Positions 37,963 through 50,900 of a stretch of DNA of 64,000 nucleotides are shown here, piece after piece (within the stretch, counting starts at the first letter, position 1; each line of letters starts with the position of its first letter). A model generated the notes under the pieces. It was not told the DNA's origin and did no database searches. It saw only the letters and a list, made by a program, of their open reading frames with translations. The stretch spans positions 7,750,001 through 7,814,000 of the forward strand of contig JAKZAN010000005.1 in assembly GCA_023053545.1 (NCBI GenBank). Direction: 5' to 3'. The position numbers were made by a program, and so were the translations under genes. The stretch comes from Lepidurus packardi. Taxonomy: Eukaryota > Arthropoda > Branchiopoda > Notostraca > Triopsidae.

Positions 37963-39160
37963 TTACATGGCAGTGGATTGCATGGAGGTAGATCCAACAT
38001 CCGCTACTCCAGACGAAGGACGTTTATCTCCCATTGGGATACAATTGCCTTCGGCTTTTTCACCGTCCGCTGAGGTTATTACAGCTTCCAGTTCCCCGTG
38101 ATTGTTAGTAGCATCGCCTTGCATGGCCAATTCGTTTCTACTCAAGTGGTGAACAATGCCAGCGCCTAGAGAGTCTCCTAATACATTTGTAAAGGTCCTG
38201 AATCGGTCCCTGTAGAAATGAAACAATACACATGTTAGAATACAGAACAAAATTCTCACGCCTTGATTTTTTTTTTTAACTTACAAAAACCAATCAACAG
38301 CCAGGATGAGGGTGACATCTTCAGCGGGTAATCCGACGGTGTCCAATACCATAACCATGGTTACCAATCCAGCTTGTGGAATGCCCGCTGCTCCAATACT
38401 GGCTGCCGTGGCGGTGATACTGATCGCTATGATGTTTCCAATATTCAGTGTTAAGCCCCGAACTTGAGAGATGAAAATAGCTGCCACGGCCTCATACAAG
38501 GCTGTGCCATCCATGTTAATCGTGGCTCCAATGGGCATCACGAAACGCGTAACGCGTGGATCTATGCCGTTTTGGTCTTCCAAGCACGCCAAAGCTACGG
38601 GCAATGTCGCCGTGCTATAGAAACCGAATATGAAAAAACGACGAGTCGTGACCAAACACCAAACTTAGAGACGCTTTAATAACTTTTATACCTCGAGGAA
38701 GTAGTGAAAGCTGTAATCAACGCCTCCGTCATATTGGAAATGAACCGGAACGGTAGTTTCCGCGTAACGATGAAAAAAATGCTCGTGAGCACAATAAAGC
38801 CATGGATAAAGAGTCCAATCATGACCGTGAGAAAATACATGCCAAGTTGACCAACAATGGCATCCAAACTCTCCATCTCGAGCATTTTGGCGGCCACCAA
38901 CGACAACACACCCACGGGTGACAACCTTGATACAACCCAAGTTTAAAAACGTTTGAAATAAACCTTTTCTTAAAAATACCAGATAATCCATCCTGTCATG
39001 ATCATCATTGCTTCGGAGAGGCTTTGGAAAAACGCTAACAAAGGTTTTCCCTTAGGTCCCATCTTGCCTAGCGTGATGCCCAACACAACGCCAAATGTGA
39101 CCACGCCCAGCATGTTGGTTCCTTCGTCGAACACGCCCTCCATCGACCATGTATATAGTG
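37963..39160 (-). pseudogene. Orphan 3' half of the excitatory amino acid transporter (left duplicate)
   Basis: Contains only the last four EAAT exons (38980-39160, 38692-38925, 38285-38614, 37963-38209), identical to those at 41868-43065. The exons upstream of ALYTW/PLYTW are absent because the duplication broke in the preceding intron. There is no start codon of its own; the PEX10 right copy lies upstream. It encodes the transport core ([40 protein letters not shown]), so it is intact sequence without a head. Expression would need read-through and skipping of the right-copy 3' exons and PEX10. Confidence 0.85.
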
Positions 39161-39564
39161 CTATATGAAGCAGACATGAGCTAAGAATTGATGAGCTAAG
39201 AAGATAATTAGAAGTCTGGTACTATAAGTTAGCGAAAGTATCGAAGCAAAAAAAAAAACCAAGTAATCTTTAAAAACTTACAGAAACTTCAGCAACTCAC
39301 TTGTTTACTAAACCTGAAAATTCTTCGTGATCACAGCTGATGATGACACTTAAGGACCAGGTTAGGACCAGCCAGAGAATGCCGATTATATAGCGTTCGC
39401 AGCGCTGTGGTGGCTACCGCACTAGTTTAGATAAGGCGGGCAAAATACCCAAAGTATCCGAAACTACCGGTTTGGGTTGTATACCCAAGTAATAAAGCGA
39501 GATATACAAGGTTATGTTCCAGTTAAAGTAATTGTATTGCAAATATAATAACTAAATTTGACAT

Positions 39565-40640
39565 TCAGGGGTAGTTCACTAGAGGTACAATTCGAGAAAT
39601 GACTACAGGATCACGGCACAAGGGGCACACAGATCTCGTTTGCAACCATTCTAAAATACAATTCCAGCAATAAAGGTGACCGCAAGGGGTAATGGTGCTA
39701 TTTTTTCGCTCGTCCAAGCATAACGAACACTGATCTTTGCTCTCTATATAGCGCAGTTCTTGGCTGTTTTGCTGGGTATCTTTCGGATTCCCAGAAGGTC
39801 GGGCTTGGACCCAAGACTTAAGTCGGGGATAAATCTCATAGCTAATCATCAGCGTCAACTGCAAAAGCGAACCATACGATAGCCAACGGAAACCACTTAG
39901 ACTGGTATGACTTCCAAACCAGGGACGTACCAAACCCTGCAAAAAAAGAAAACATAAGCTTTTATCTTACATCAATTTTGATGTATAACATTACATAGTG
40001 AATCCTGGTTAGTCTCTTTGACATGTGGTAAAATCCACCCCGCCAATAAAACATTATCAGATGTAGACGCTGAGCGTAGGCAATGACCTTATGCATTGAT
40101 TGAAGGAATGTAATGAGGGTAAGTCTAGCGTTGAGAGTAAGTTCTGGATAGTTTGCATAATTTTGAAGACGGGATTCTTGCCATTTTAGCCATCTCCTGA
40201 TTACAACAGGGCCCAAACATTGCAGTATAATCATGGCCAATCTTGTCTAGGCAAATGAAATCTACTATTACCAACTAGAGCATGATATGGACACAATTTT
40301 ACCATATATGAAGGAAGACGCTTCCTGGACGAGTCAACCAGTGTAATAAGGCCTGTATATTCCTCTCCTAATGTCTGCCTGGCCGACAGAGTTGTCAAGC
40401 TAAAATAAGCTACATCTGCCAGTGAGTCCAAGTAAGACCTCCATTGTAACCAATCTCCCGTACCTGTAGCAACAAGAGAAATGTTTTAGTGAAATTACAC
40501 TGATACGGTTTTAGCTTTTAGAGACCAGCAAGCATGTGTTGAGCTATGCTTTGAAGGTTCTGCTTCAAGGAATCAATAAATATATCATCTTTCTGAGCAC
40601 TTCTCAGAATTTCAGGCTGTTTAGGAGACGAAACCTCCAT
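39565..40640 (-). CDS. PEX10: Peroxisome biogenesis factor 10 (RING E3), right copy
   Basis: Exons 40526-40640, 40303-40463, 39971-40246, 39565-39936; the same 307-residue protein as 35660-36735 with the same RING and membrane segments. The duplicated unit includes all sequence up to the EAAT stop, so this copy keeps its own upstream region and should be expressible. Downstream on the same strand is the orphan EAAT 3' half rather than TRAPPC8. Confidence 0.93.
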
Positions 40641-41867
40641 AGTGATCCTAAATTATAAAAACAATAGGCACATATTTGTGTACTGTTTTTTACCAATGTT
40701 TACAAAACTTGCACGTGAAAGAAGCACATGACTTTTGAGTTCCGAGTTCGAATAACACGCGAAACGCTTTTTGCGAAACATGAAATGATAAGTAATGTAT
40801 ACGGAATGCGGAGTCGTTGCCGTAACGATGAACTCGAAAAACTGTTTCGTACTACTTGTTCTACTAAGCGAACAAGATATTTGTTAATGTGTATAGTTCT
40901 TAGATATGCAAAATTTCAAGTATATATTTCTTTAAATGTTAAATGTTATTAGGTTAATTTTATAATAGCTTTAAATGTTCGCTTACTGATCCAGTTTTAT
41001 TATAGCAAATATTCAACAGTTAGTTGTTCTTCAAACAATCTTTCTTAGTAAGCGAAATAGGTACATTGTATCGGAAAATTCTTTACTATTCAGTTAGGTT
41101 TATTGTTTGCTTCCGGGGAAAAAATTCACGGCACATCATTACGGTCACCTCGTTGCTTAATCCATATTTGAACTCACGTTCCATGGCACACAAGTGGAAA
41201 CCTGCCAACGAACGTTTAAGCAATGCACAGAGCAAGACTAACATAAACTCTGACTCCAGATTAATTTAAGATGAGTTGACATTACCCATAAAATCCAGTC
41301 TCTCCGTCACAATGCAAAACTTCGCTTCCCCACACAACTACGATTTTTTTTTTGTCTTGCACATTTGACAGTAACAGGGTGGACATCGAAGAGAATGTAC
41401 TTTTGCGGGGGGTTTTCCATCACCAGGTAGTGAATCGGGGTAAGTTAAGGCCTACCTTAAATTTGTTGTAACAGCTTTCAGTCAAAATTCTAGTAACAAG
41501 TAACAATGACAAAAACATTCGCCTCGTTTGTCGACAGCATTTCCCCCTTTATGTCAATGATGTGATATGCAAAAGAAAACAAGCACGCCAATAAAAAAAG
41601 AAACCATACAAAAAAAAACTAGCTGAAAAGTGTTGCTAAAAAAAGAGACCAGACGAGAAAAGGTAGAAGAGCAGTACGACAGAAATCTTAAAATTTTGAA
41701 ATCACCGGAATTGCTTAAAAACGAACGAGTTTCTTTCCGCAATACAACTGCTGAGGAAGATTTAAAAAAAAATTATAATGGTAAAAAATAGAAAAGGTAA
41801 AAGGGTATGTACAATACAGCGAACTTCCTTTTTGTAACATTCCTCAGGAGAACTAGCGAGGTTTATG
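40641..41867. other. PEX10 upstream region / EAAT downstream region, right copy
   Basis: Duplicate of 36736-37962. It serves as the 3' flank of the intact EAAT gene and the promoter region of the right PEX10. No further gene seen. Confidence 0.6.
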
Positions 41868-44800
41868 TTACATGGCAGTGGATTGCATGGAGGTAGATCC
41901 AACATCCGCTACTCCAGACGAAGGACGTTTATCTCCCATTGGGATACAATTGCCTTCGGCTTTTTCACCGTCCGCTGAGGTTATTACAGCTTCCAGTTCC
42001 CCGTGATTGTTAGTAGCATCGCCTTGCATGGCCAATTCGTTTCTACTCAAGTGGTGAACAATGCCAGCGCCTAGAGAGTCTCCTAATACATTTGTAAAGG
42101 TCCTGAATCGGTCCCTGTAGAAATGAAACAATACACATGTTAGAATACAGAACAAAATTCTCACGCCTTGATTTTTTTTTTTAACTTACAAAAACCAATC
42201 AACAGCCAGGATGAGGGTGACATCTTCAGCGGGTAATCCGACGGTGTCCAATACCATAACCATGGTTACCAATCCAGCTTGTGGAATGCCCGCTGCTCCA
42301 ATACTGGCTGCCGTGGCGGTGATACTGATCGCTATGATGTTTCCAATATTCAGTGTTAAGCCCCGAACTTGAGAGATGAAAATAGCTGCCACGGCCTCAT
42401 ACAAGGCTGTGCCATCCATGTTAATCGTGGCTCCAATGGGCATCACGAAACGCGTAACGCGTGGATCTATGCCGTTTTGGTCTTCCAAGCACGCCAAAGC
42501 TACGGGCAATGTCGCCGTGCTATAGAAACCGAATATGAAAAAACGACGAGTCGTGACCAAACACCAAACTTAGAGACGCTTTAATAACTTTTATACCTCG
42601 AGGAAGTAGTGAAAGCTGTAATCAACGCCTCCGTCATATTGGAAATGAACCGGAACGGTAGTTTCCGCGTAACGATGAAAAAAATGCTCGTGAGCACAAT
42701 AAAGCCATGGATAAAGAGTCCAATCATGACCGTGAGAAAATACATGCCAAGTTGACCAACAATGGCATCCAAACTCTCCATCTCGAGCATTTTGGCGGCC
42801 ACCAACGACAACACACCCACGGGTGACAACCTTGATACAACCCAAGTTTAAAAACGTTTGAAATAAACCTTTTCTTAAAAATACCAGATAATCCATCCTG
42901 TCATGATCATCATTGCTTCGGAGAGGCTTTGGAAAAACGCTAACAAAGGTTTTCCCTTAGGTCCCATCTTGCCTAGCGTGATGCCCAACACAACGCCAAA
43001 TGTGACCACGCCCAGCATGTTGGTTCCTTCGTCGAACACGCCCTCCATCGACCATGTATATAGTGCTATATGAAGCAGACATGAGCTAAGAATTTCTACA
43101 TAGACTCCTTACACACGTAACTTCCTTTTTCTTTTTTAAACAAAACATCACAAAAAGGAAACCCTAAACGTTACTAATTAAAGTGAGCTGCCAAGATTTC
43201 ACAAAGATCAATGCTAAGCGAGGTTATAAACGGTGTCCTCCCCGAAAACGCGCACGTGTCGCCTGTCCCTAAGCTTTATTGGCTTATTGACTAACCCTTT
43301 AGAATATTAAGGTGATATCGGAATAACGATCAAACTTGCTAACGCTCCATTTGTCCTTTTTAACCCTCAATAAAGCATTAGAAATGGCTCAAAATAAAAA
43401 TAAAGACAAAATTACGGTTAGGTGTAGGTCCGACGGTTGTCAAATTGTCCGTGAAAGAGGGCATGGTGGAATTAGCCATCAGTGGGGATTCCGTGAAAGT
43501 CATATTCATCATATCAAGAGGCATTTCTGGCGTCTTGGCAACAGGAGGTTTCAGGATTGTCCGATACTAGAAGGAAAGATGTAGAAAAGATTAATGTTAC
43601 GGCCCTGATTTTACGACTTGTCGGGTCGCAGGACGTGGGAACAACTCAAGTGGTTTAAAAACATGCGTCTCTTTGCCATCTCAAAAAACGTTTCAATGGA
43701 ATGCAACTATTTTGTTTTTCCTTTCTCCTTTTCAACTTCGTTCTTTCCAACATGTGTAAGCCATCACACATGGCCCTGTCGCTTTTTTATGTCCTGTCAC
43801 CCCGATGTCTGAAGTTAACATGTGGCCTGTTTAGCTGAGGTTTAGGCGAAGTTTTAGACCAAAGTTCGCATTACGCGTAACTTGCCGGGCGAGGGGCCAA
43901 AGCCAGTCAGTTTGCATAAGCACGGATGATGACATGACGTCACGAGTGGTGGTTTGGAAGTGGCGTTGGTGGTTTTGGCGTTTGAAAGTCTCTCAGTTTA
44001 TCTGGAGTTCTTTCCACACCTTCTAAGAGGCTCACGCGTAGAGGATGTGAGCCACGTTCCCCTGTACAGAGCTGTCCATCATTTTGCCGTGCACTTTATT
44101 CAGAAGAAAACAAGCTGTCCGTCAACAGGGACGATAAGTTAAGTGCGTCGCTTTTCAAGCGTACCCTTCTCTCCCTTTGGCAATTTGGTGCGTGAAACTT
44201 TTCAAAATGAAGTCAGGGTTGTGGCCGCAAGTGATTGTCTGGTGGCCTACTTCACTACTCCTAGTCATTTTACCAAGTAAGGTTGTGAAAAGAGAGTTTC
44301 CAAGCATCTGAAACGCTAATCAGCCTTGCATTTTACTCAAGCAGGCGGAGCGGCGCTCAAGTGCTATCAATGTGGAGTAGCAGATATTCCCCCTTGTCAC
44401 GCCTTTGAGATAGCCTCTACGTGGAAACCATTCGAAGTCGATTGTCCACCGGAAAATATCTGTGTTAAAACGATCTCCCCTAACGGTAATGCCTCTAGTC
44501 ATTTCTTTACCGCCAAAAAACAAAATGTCAGTTTAATCTTCCTTCTTCCCACACTTTAGGCGGTACAGTACGAGGTTGTGGAATAGATCGCACGGCTTCC
44601 GGTTTCAAGTGGCCTTTAGTCTGTAGCCATGGAAGCCGTCAACTGAGTTCCACTGAAATGTGCATGTGTAACACGCATCTTTGTAATTCTGGGATGAAAT
44701 GCTCATCCGTGTTGCACAATCTGCTCATATTTTGTACGGTTTCGTTCGTTTTAGGTTTGAGGCATGTCGTGTGAATGAAGGGATGTTGTGCAATAAACAA

Positions 44801-46239
44801 AGTTTAAAAATAGAGTGACTCACGTGTTGAACGCAGGCTTGAACCAAATTGGGCGGGAACACGTTCCTATAAAAGAATTTAATTGTGAAACTCTTATTTT
44901 ATAATTATACTATTCAAATACGTAATATGTGAAAGAAAGAAGGGGAAGTTCGGCCTAATTTACCTGATAAGATCCATGAGAGTATCTGCCGCCGTAGTTT
45001 CCCGGGACGTTCCCGCCCTCTTGATACCTTCAGTGGATCCGCCTCCAGGATGGATAGTAGTGACGAGAATGATACCCAGAACGACAGCGCTAAATGTAGT
45101 GGACATGTAATAGACGATAGCCCTGAGACCAATCCGACCCGAAAGCCTGAGGTCGAGGCCGCCGATGGCCGACACAAGGGAAGAGACGATGAGTGGCAGG
45201 ATGAGTGCTTTCAGCATCCGCAAGAACAGGTCGCCCACAAAGCCGACGTACGCGACCTCGCGCTGCGTCCACGGCGTGTCTCGTGAAGAGCGCATTATAA
45301 TCGCAATGACGGCCCCACTCACCACGCCCAGTAAACTCAGGATGGTAAGGGCGTTCGCTCGCAAGCAGCCCAGAATCCGGCCAGAATTCATGTTACACCG
45401 TCGCTCGCCATCACTGCCTCTGTTCAATCTTGGAAAGGGCATTTTTAAGCCACCTTTGCCACTTTCCACACCCTCGATAGTACTCCCTACTGTCGGTGAC
45501 TGTACCGAGCAGTCGGCGTTGGACCCAGATCTATAATAAAAACAAAAAAGTTGGAATTAGCATTCCGAGGACACTGTCAATTAATTAAAAATAACGGATG
45601 GTCGCGATGAAAACGGTTGAAAGGACTATCAAAAGATTTTAAAGGAACTATAATCAACGGGAATCCACACATAAGAGTCTCGCGTAAGACAAAGCTGGTC
45701 TTTGAGAGAGATACAGCAAGCGAGAGAACGAGAAGGGATTTAAGCAATTGAGCTCCCTTATCAAGTCAACATTCAAGATCCTGTATCCGCACATTAACGA
45801 CCGCGCTTTGGGTGGGTTTAATGAAGTGCCCCTATCCTTCGCAACTTAAACATATACATGTATCAGGAATGATTTCTTTCCACTGCACCCTCCATCGCCC
45901 TCCCCGTTTCCCTTTGAATGCCTGCTTTTGAGGCGCTAAGCAGTGAAATGAAGAGCCACTTCTAATTTCGCTCAGGGATATTTGAAGGAAATACAAAGAC
46001 GCTTACACACGATGACGAAGTGTAGCAGAAAATTGCCGGCCGCGCGACCGGACATCCGTTACGGCATCTCTGCAAAATTGTTCGCAACGTCGGAGAGTAC
46101 TACGTACACCCTGAGCTACACCCCTTGGATCGTTTCCATGGCCACTCCCATCACTTTCTCCTTCATCACCACCTTTACTAGCTTCCGGATCCCATCCTGC
46201 ACTACTCTGCTCACCAACATCGCCCACTTTAGCTGCCAT
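41868..46239 (-). CDS. Excitatory amino acid (glutamate/aspartate) transporter, SLC1 family, intact copy
   Basis: Na+-coupled glutamate uptake carrier at the plasma membrane. Exons: 46007-46239, 44964-45530, 44824-44866, 43416-43566, 42885-43065, 42597-42830, 42190-42519, 41868-42114; phases join to 661 aa. Seen in order: a long hydrophilic N-terminus ([11 protein letters not shown]), TM1-3 ([56 protein letters not shown]), [11 protein letters not shown], an extracellular loop with NMT and NST sequons, [29 protein letters not shown] (HP1), [27 protein letters not shown] (HP2), [20 protein letters not shown] with the substrate-binding arginine, and a Ser/Glu-rich tail. The N-terminus is longer than usual (about 540-575 aa typical). 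A Ly6-type gene is nested in the intron at 43567-44823. Confidence 0.93.
44207..44774 (+). CDS. Ly6/uPAR three-finger GPI-anchored protein, nested in an EAAT intron
   Basis: Exons 44207-44276, 44345-44485, 44560-44774 join in phase 1 to 141 aa. Signal peptide [20 protein letters not shown], then a mature domain beginning [14 protein letters not shown], ten spaced cysteines ending in the diagnostic CMCNTHLCN, a short NSG (candidate omega site) and a hydrophobic C-terminus ([15 protein letters not shown]) typical of a GPI signal. One extra Cys (GMKC) lies just past the domain. It resembles arthropod Quiver/Sleepless-type Ly6 proteins, some of which modulate ion channels; the exact orthologue is not assigned. 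It lies entirely within an intron of the minus-strand EAAT gene. Confidence 0.9.
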
Positions 46240-47823
46240 TTTATAATTTGCACGCAAAACAAGATGAAGGCTGAGCTGGGGAGAACGTCTTCTCGAAGAC
46301 GAACTGCTGCAACTGCAGAAAACTCAACGCCGGCGATGATTTGGGAAGACTGAGCCAAGAAGATCTGGGATCAAGAACACTGTGCTTTAGTCCACTTTTC
46401 TCCTTCAACTAATGCTCATCACCCACTTGTGCCAACCAAAAACTCTTTATGGTTTCCTGTACTGGCCCCGCCTGCTTACGAACCTCGAGCTTGTCTTTAA
46501 AAGCCCCACTGCGAAACCACTCTGTGCTCTGAAAGTTTGGCCCACGGCTAATGGTAGCCGCCTTAGGCTATGGTTTCCCCCCTACACTTGGAGATGTGTG
46601 AAAATAAGATTTAACGACGCTAGTCCTTGGACTCGGAGTAGCTAACAAGATCCAATTTCCTCCTAGCTTATTATAACAGCAACCGAAGCCATAGCATCCA
46701 ATACTTATAAGACGAGATCAGCTGTCTAAGGAATCTTATTCTTGCTAAAAACAAGAAGAACGATGACTCCCATGCAACGAACACAAATGTCAAGTGATAA
46801 TTTATCGCTTTGAAGAGGCAATGTCAGCTGCTTACTTAATTTGAATTAATGCAATTTAGACAACACTGGGGAAAAATGAGTATGCAGCTAATTAAGCTTG
46901 CTAAAGAGAAATTACGACCAACACTTGATGCGATGGTGTCATTTCATTATCGCTGGAGTGACTACTTTATTGTGGACCCTAGATGATTTTTTATTTTTTT
47001 TGCTTTTGCTTTAAACTTCCTGGCTCGATCTTCCATCTCAATTTTCGTAATATAGGCGCTCCAGGGTGTTTCACTTATTGGTACTTCCCTCTTCAGAAAA
47101 AAAGTCACCCGCCCCCAAAAGGCCCCCACAACACCTCCCTTCCAACTTCTGGTGGTCGTTCATCTTCGTTAGATTTTCCTCTCGCTGCGTTTCAGGATTC
47201 ATTTCTTGACATGAGACACCCCTAAAACAGTGATGAAGCAAGCGAGTAGTCCTTTTAGTCAGACGTTCCTCCCCCGATCTTGGCCTCATTTGGCGTATTT
47301 CTCTCCTGACCCTCTATTTGCTAAAGGCGGATGCCCCAGGCAGATGCTTTAGGTTGCGTACAACTTCCTCCTGTAGCTAAATCACCCAAGATAACACTCC
47401 CTCTAGGGGCAACGATAACAAGTCCCCGTTGCGTTGCTGCTAGTCAATCCAAGGCTTTTCCAGGGGACAAAATGCTAATCCTCGAGCTTTGCGCGGGCTT
47501 TTTAGCCTACTCCTTTTATTTTTTCTCCTCAAACGCTACTAACAAAGGAGCGAAAAGGTTTGAGTAAAGCCTTAAAAGAAGTCACTTTAAGCCTCAGAGC
47601 CAGCTTTGCCATACAAAAGTAAATAAAATATTTTCGAGAAAATATTTTTCAATCTCAAGTCATTATCAAACCCTATGATAATTATTAAATACTATTACAA
47701 TCTTGGATGCATCGCAAAATTGATTTAATTCTCTGGAGCTGAGATTATAGGAAAAGGCAGGTACCTTTAGATTAAATCGTTTGAATTTCGGATTAAATTT
47801 TAATCTTGAAGAATCTGTTTTAC

Positions 47824-47919
47824 CTGACGTGCCGCACGTGTGAAGGTTTATCCGGTGTAAAGATAGCGGTCCAACTCCTTCTTTTACAGTCGGTCGAATC
47901 GGTGCCTGAATTACGACCT
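47824..47919 (-). CDS. Candidate in-frame cassette exon of the EAAT 5' region (32 residues)
   Basis: 96 nt bounded by a strong acceptor (tttttgcag) and a GTAAAA donor. In phase 2, the phase needed to enter EAAT exon 2, it is fully open: GRNSGTDSTDCKRRSWTAIF then TPDKPSHVRHV. Splicing to 45530 gives ...VR-SGSNADC in frame. Length divisible by three means it can be included or skipped. A second frame is also open, so the assignment rests on phase logic. Confidence 0.4.
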
Positions 47920-50900
47920 CTGCAAAAATCAAAGCGTAAAAAGAATTCGAATTAGTCCAACATCGATAACAAGAACAAGACTTATACATAAACATAAGAT
48001 ATTCTCAACTGTCAGACGTCAGACGCAGGAGCGTTTCAGGTGCGTTTCGTAGAATAATTCCACCATGTTGCCAAGAAGGCTGTGGCTAAGTTTAGCTCAA
48101 ACCTAGAACTGTCACAACTGACCAGTAAGGTTTTACTCAAGTGTCACACTGATTACGAGACCGCAAAAATTGCTTCCGAGCAACTTGAGATAGACAATAA
48201 AATTATTTAGATTACTCAAACCTAACTTATTTCACAAAGATACTTTGTCAGGACCATGGACGAATACCTTTAATAAAGATAAAGTTATTCTTACACGTGT
48301 TTTCCCCACGTAAAACACAATGTACCACGCACCTTTACATGCTTATAGACCTCACTGGCATGATACAGTCCACTTTTCTTAAAAAAGACTGACCGAGCAT
48401 TCTAAACCATAATTTGTATCTTGCCCCTAGACTTTCGTGCTCTTTGTATCTCTGCGACTATGTGGAAATGCATGCTTTTCAGAGAACAAGAATAAGAAGG
48501 AAAAAATTGACCGTGAACATTGTCCCTTATACGAAACCTTTTTTACTTTTTATTCACTCTGCGAACGTGAATTAATTCCTATTGTGTAATTTATTTCTTT
48601 GAGCAATTTCTATTCTTAATTAACAAAATTTCGTACTTTTTATATGTATCCTCCCTTACTAAAAAATCGCAAATATGTGACACGTTCCGGACAGCTGCGC
48701 CACTTACTTGATCCCAAGTATTTTATATCAACAAGCCTGGCGTGGAAGTGGTACAATTCCCACTCCTTTGTGGAGCTGAATCGTCTGCATGTGTTGCTTC
48801 CTTGTCACCTTCTCACTTCTTTACGGTACTATGTCCCGAGTACAATTGACGCTCTTTCGAATGAAAGGCCTTGGCAACTCTGCTACTATCAACTCATTTA
48901 CCCGCAAATCCTTGGAAGTTTTGCTATTGCCAAAAGGGATAAAAGTTGTTGTTGTAATGTAGGAAACTTTGCACTGACTTCTGAGACGACCGCGAGCAAT
49001 ATTTTCTTGATGGGGGAGTCCGCTCGAATTTGGCACGGCGGTTGTTTTTGCGTTGTTGTTGCACTCACTACCAGTTCGGGACTAAATGAAAACTCGTTCC
49101 AGAGGACTCTCGAAACGAAAACGGACTGGAAACTTGCCTAGAGCTTTTGGATGCTGTTCGTAACATACTACAGTAGTAGATAGTGGAGTAGGTAGGGACC
49201 TAGAAAGACCAGCCAGATCGTCATATGAGAAGGGACTCATGCGTGCTTGCATCCAACGTTTTCTGGGGGTTCCAATCTCAATCCCCACAGTACTAAAATG
49301 AAAATCCCAGTGTGCCAAACGCACAGTTCTCATTAACGACCATGTTGTAACACAGTTACTGTTTTTACTTGCTTCTCGCCAAAAAGCATCCTTTCTCCTC
49401 TCTTATCTCCTTCCTATTTTCATTTCCTTTTTGTATCATTTCTCTCCATTTCTACCTATCCTCTTCTCTCCCATGAAAAGGCACGCATATTTTGTCCTTT
49501 TACCCGGAAACATGGCTGCAACGGACCCAGGTAAGAAGGAATGCCTATGGTTCCTAGAATAAAAGTCGTAACTGCGCAACACGTATATGCGCACACCTGT
49601 TGGGCCCATTACTTCCCGTCTCTACCTGGCTTCCTTGCTCTTCTCATTTTCATGTTCCCCAGCCCCCAAAAAACGGTATTTTCCTATTACCAAATGCTAT
49701 TGCATCAAGTCTAGAACTTTTACAGGGTTATTTATACCATAAACGTGTAAAAAGTAAAATTAAAGGCGAAAAGGGAACGTGGAATGATACTCTGCTGGCT
49801 CTTGAGCCGTTGCGAAGGCCGTTACCGTAAAGAAAAGGCAACTTCCTGCAGTTGACAGACACCAATATCCGGACTTTCCCTACGACCACGGCCGGTAATA
49901 TGAGGCCACCCTTAGATTGCGTTTGGCGCAATTTTTTATATTATAAATATACGGAACCAACATCTTACGGTAGGGAAGGAAAATAAGTTCTAGAAAAAAT
50001 AGCCAAAAGAAGATAGAAACGATCAAGTTCGAGATTGACCGCAGAAGCTTAAGCGGAAGAAAGCTCACAGCTTCCGCGAAGTGATCGATAGCAAGCTGCG
50101 AAGAGCTCAACTCCGCCTAATACTCCGTTAGCTTGGCCTATTTTCTACGCACAGCCCATCTACATAGTTCACGCACTCCATACAGGACTAACCCTATCTC
50201 TGCATCGATCGCTTCTACTGTCTACCGTTCCCCTTTTGCCTGCTTTCACTTTTAAAGTTAAACTCCTTCAACCTAGTATGGGCCCGGATATTTTTTTTTC
50301 TTGAACATTTCTTCTAAGAACCTGAATGGTACCACCGAGAGGGTCTCGCCTTAGAAATCATATACCAGATTAAGGGGACATTAATATTGACCACAGTACC
50401 CCGGAGGACGATTCTGGTTCTGTTAACGTAAGTAATGGAAGGAACAGGGGGACGATCATTTAGTCAGCACAGGGGACTTCTTGATCGATGTCTATAAAAA
50501 GCGTATACAACGTGGTAGACAAGGCCTCAGCTGGTTCAGTTTACGGCGTCGTTCTCTTATGGTTAGCTTTCTTCTTTTTATTTTTTTGTTCTTCTGTTCC
50601 TTACTTCGTTCGTGGGATCTGACGTTACGGGAAGGAGAGAATGTAATAGCGATAATGGACCGTTGATAAATACGGATCCATATTTGTCCCCTAAGCGATC
50701 CGACACGAATCCCGATACTCACGAGAGGAAGCAAGCAACAAGAAACAATTCGCGTTCTGCTTTCAAATTATCCGTGTCAAGTCCATACAAGGTTTAAACA
50801 AGGAGCGAACAGAAATACCACATTGGTTTTATTAAGAAAATGAGTTCATTTTCTTCGTTCATTTAATACAATACGAATGACTTTGTGCTAAAATGCGATA

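Larger units (their letters stand above)
35293..39189. repeat. Tandem duplication, left copy (PEX10 plus EAAT 3' half)
   Basis: Repeats at 39198-43094 with a constant offset of 3905 bp. Every stretch compared is identical, including A-runs of 9 and 11 nt and all predicted peptides. It starts a little upstream of TRAPPC8 exon 1 and ends just beyond an EAAT exon, in the intron. The junction with the right copy has an 8-bp insertion (GATGAGCT, 39190-39197). Confidence 0.97.
39198..43094. repeat. Tandem duplication, right copy
   Basis: Matches 35293-39189 base for base wherever compared. On the right it runs into the rest of the EAAT gene (upstream exons), so this copy supplies the 3' end of the intact transporter. 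GAGCTAAGAA occurs both at the end of the left copy and across the junction insertion, pointing to a templated insertion at the breakpoint. Confidence 0.97.

Noticed and set aside
48644-49141. 165-codon plus-strand frame
   Set aside because: No recognisable domain, and no upstream promoter or splice context; could be chance. Mentioned only as part of the gene-poor region.
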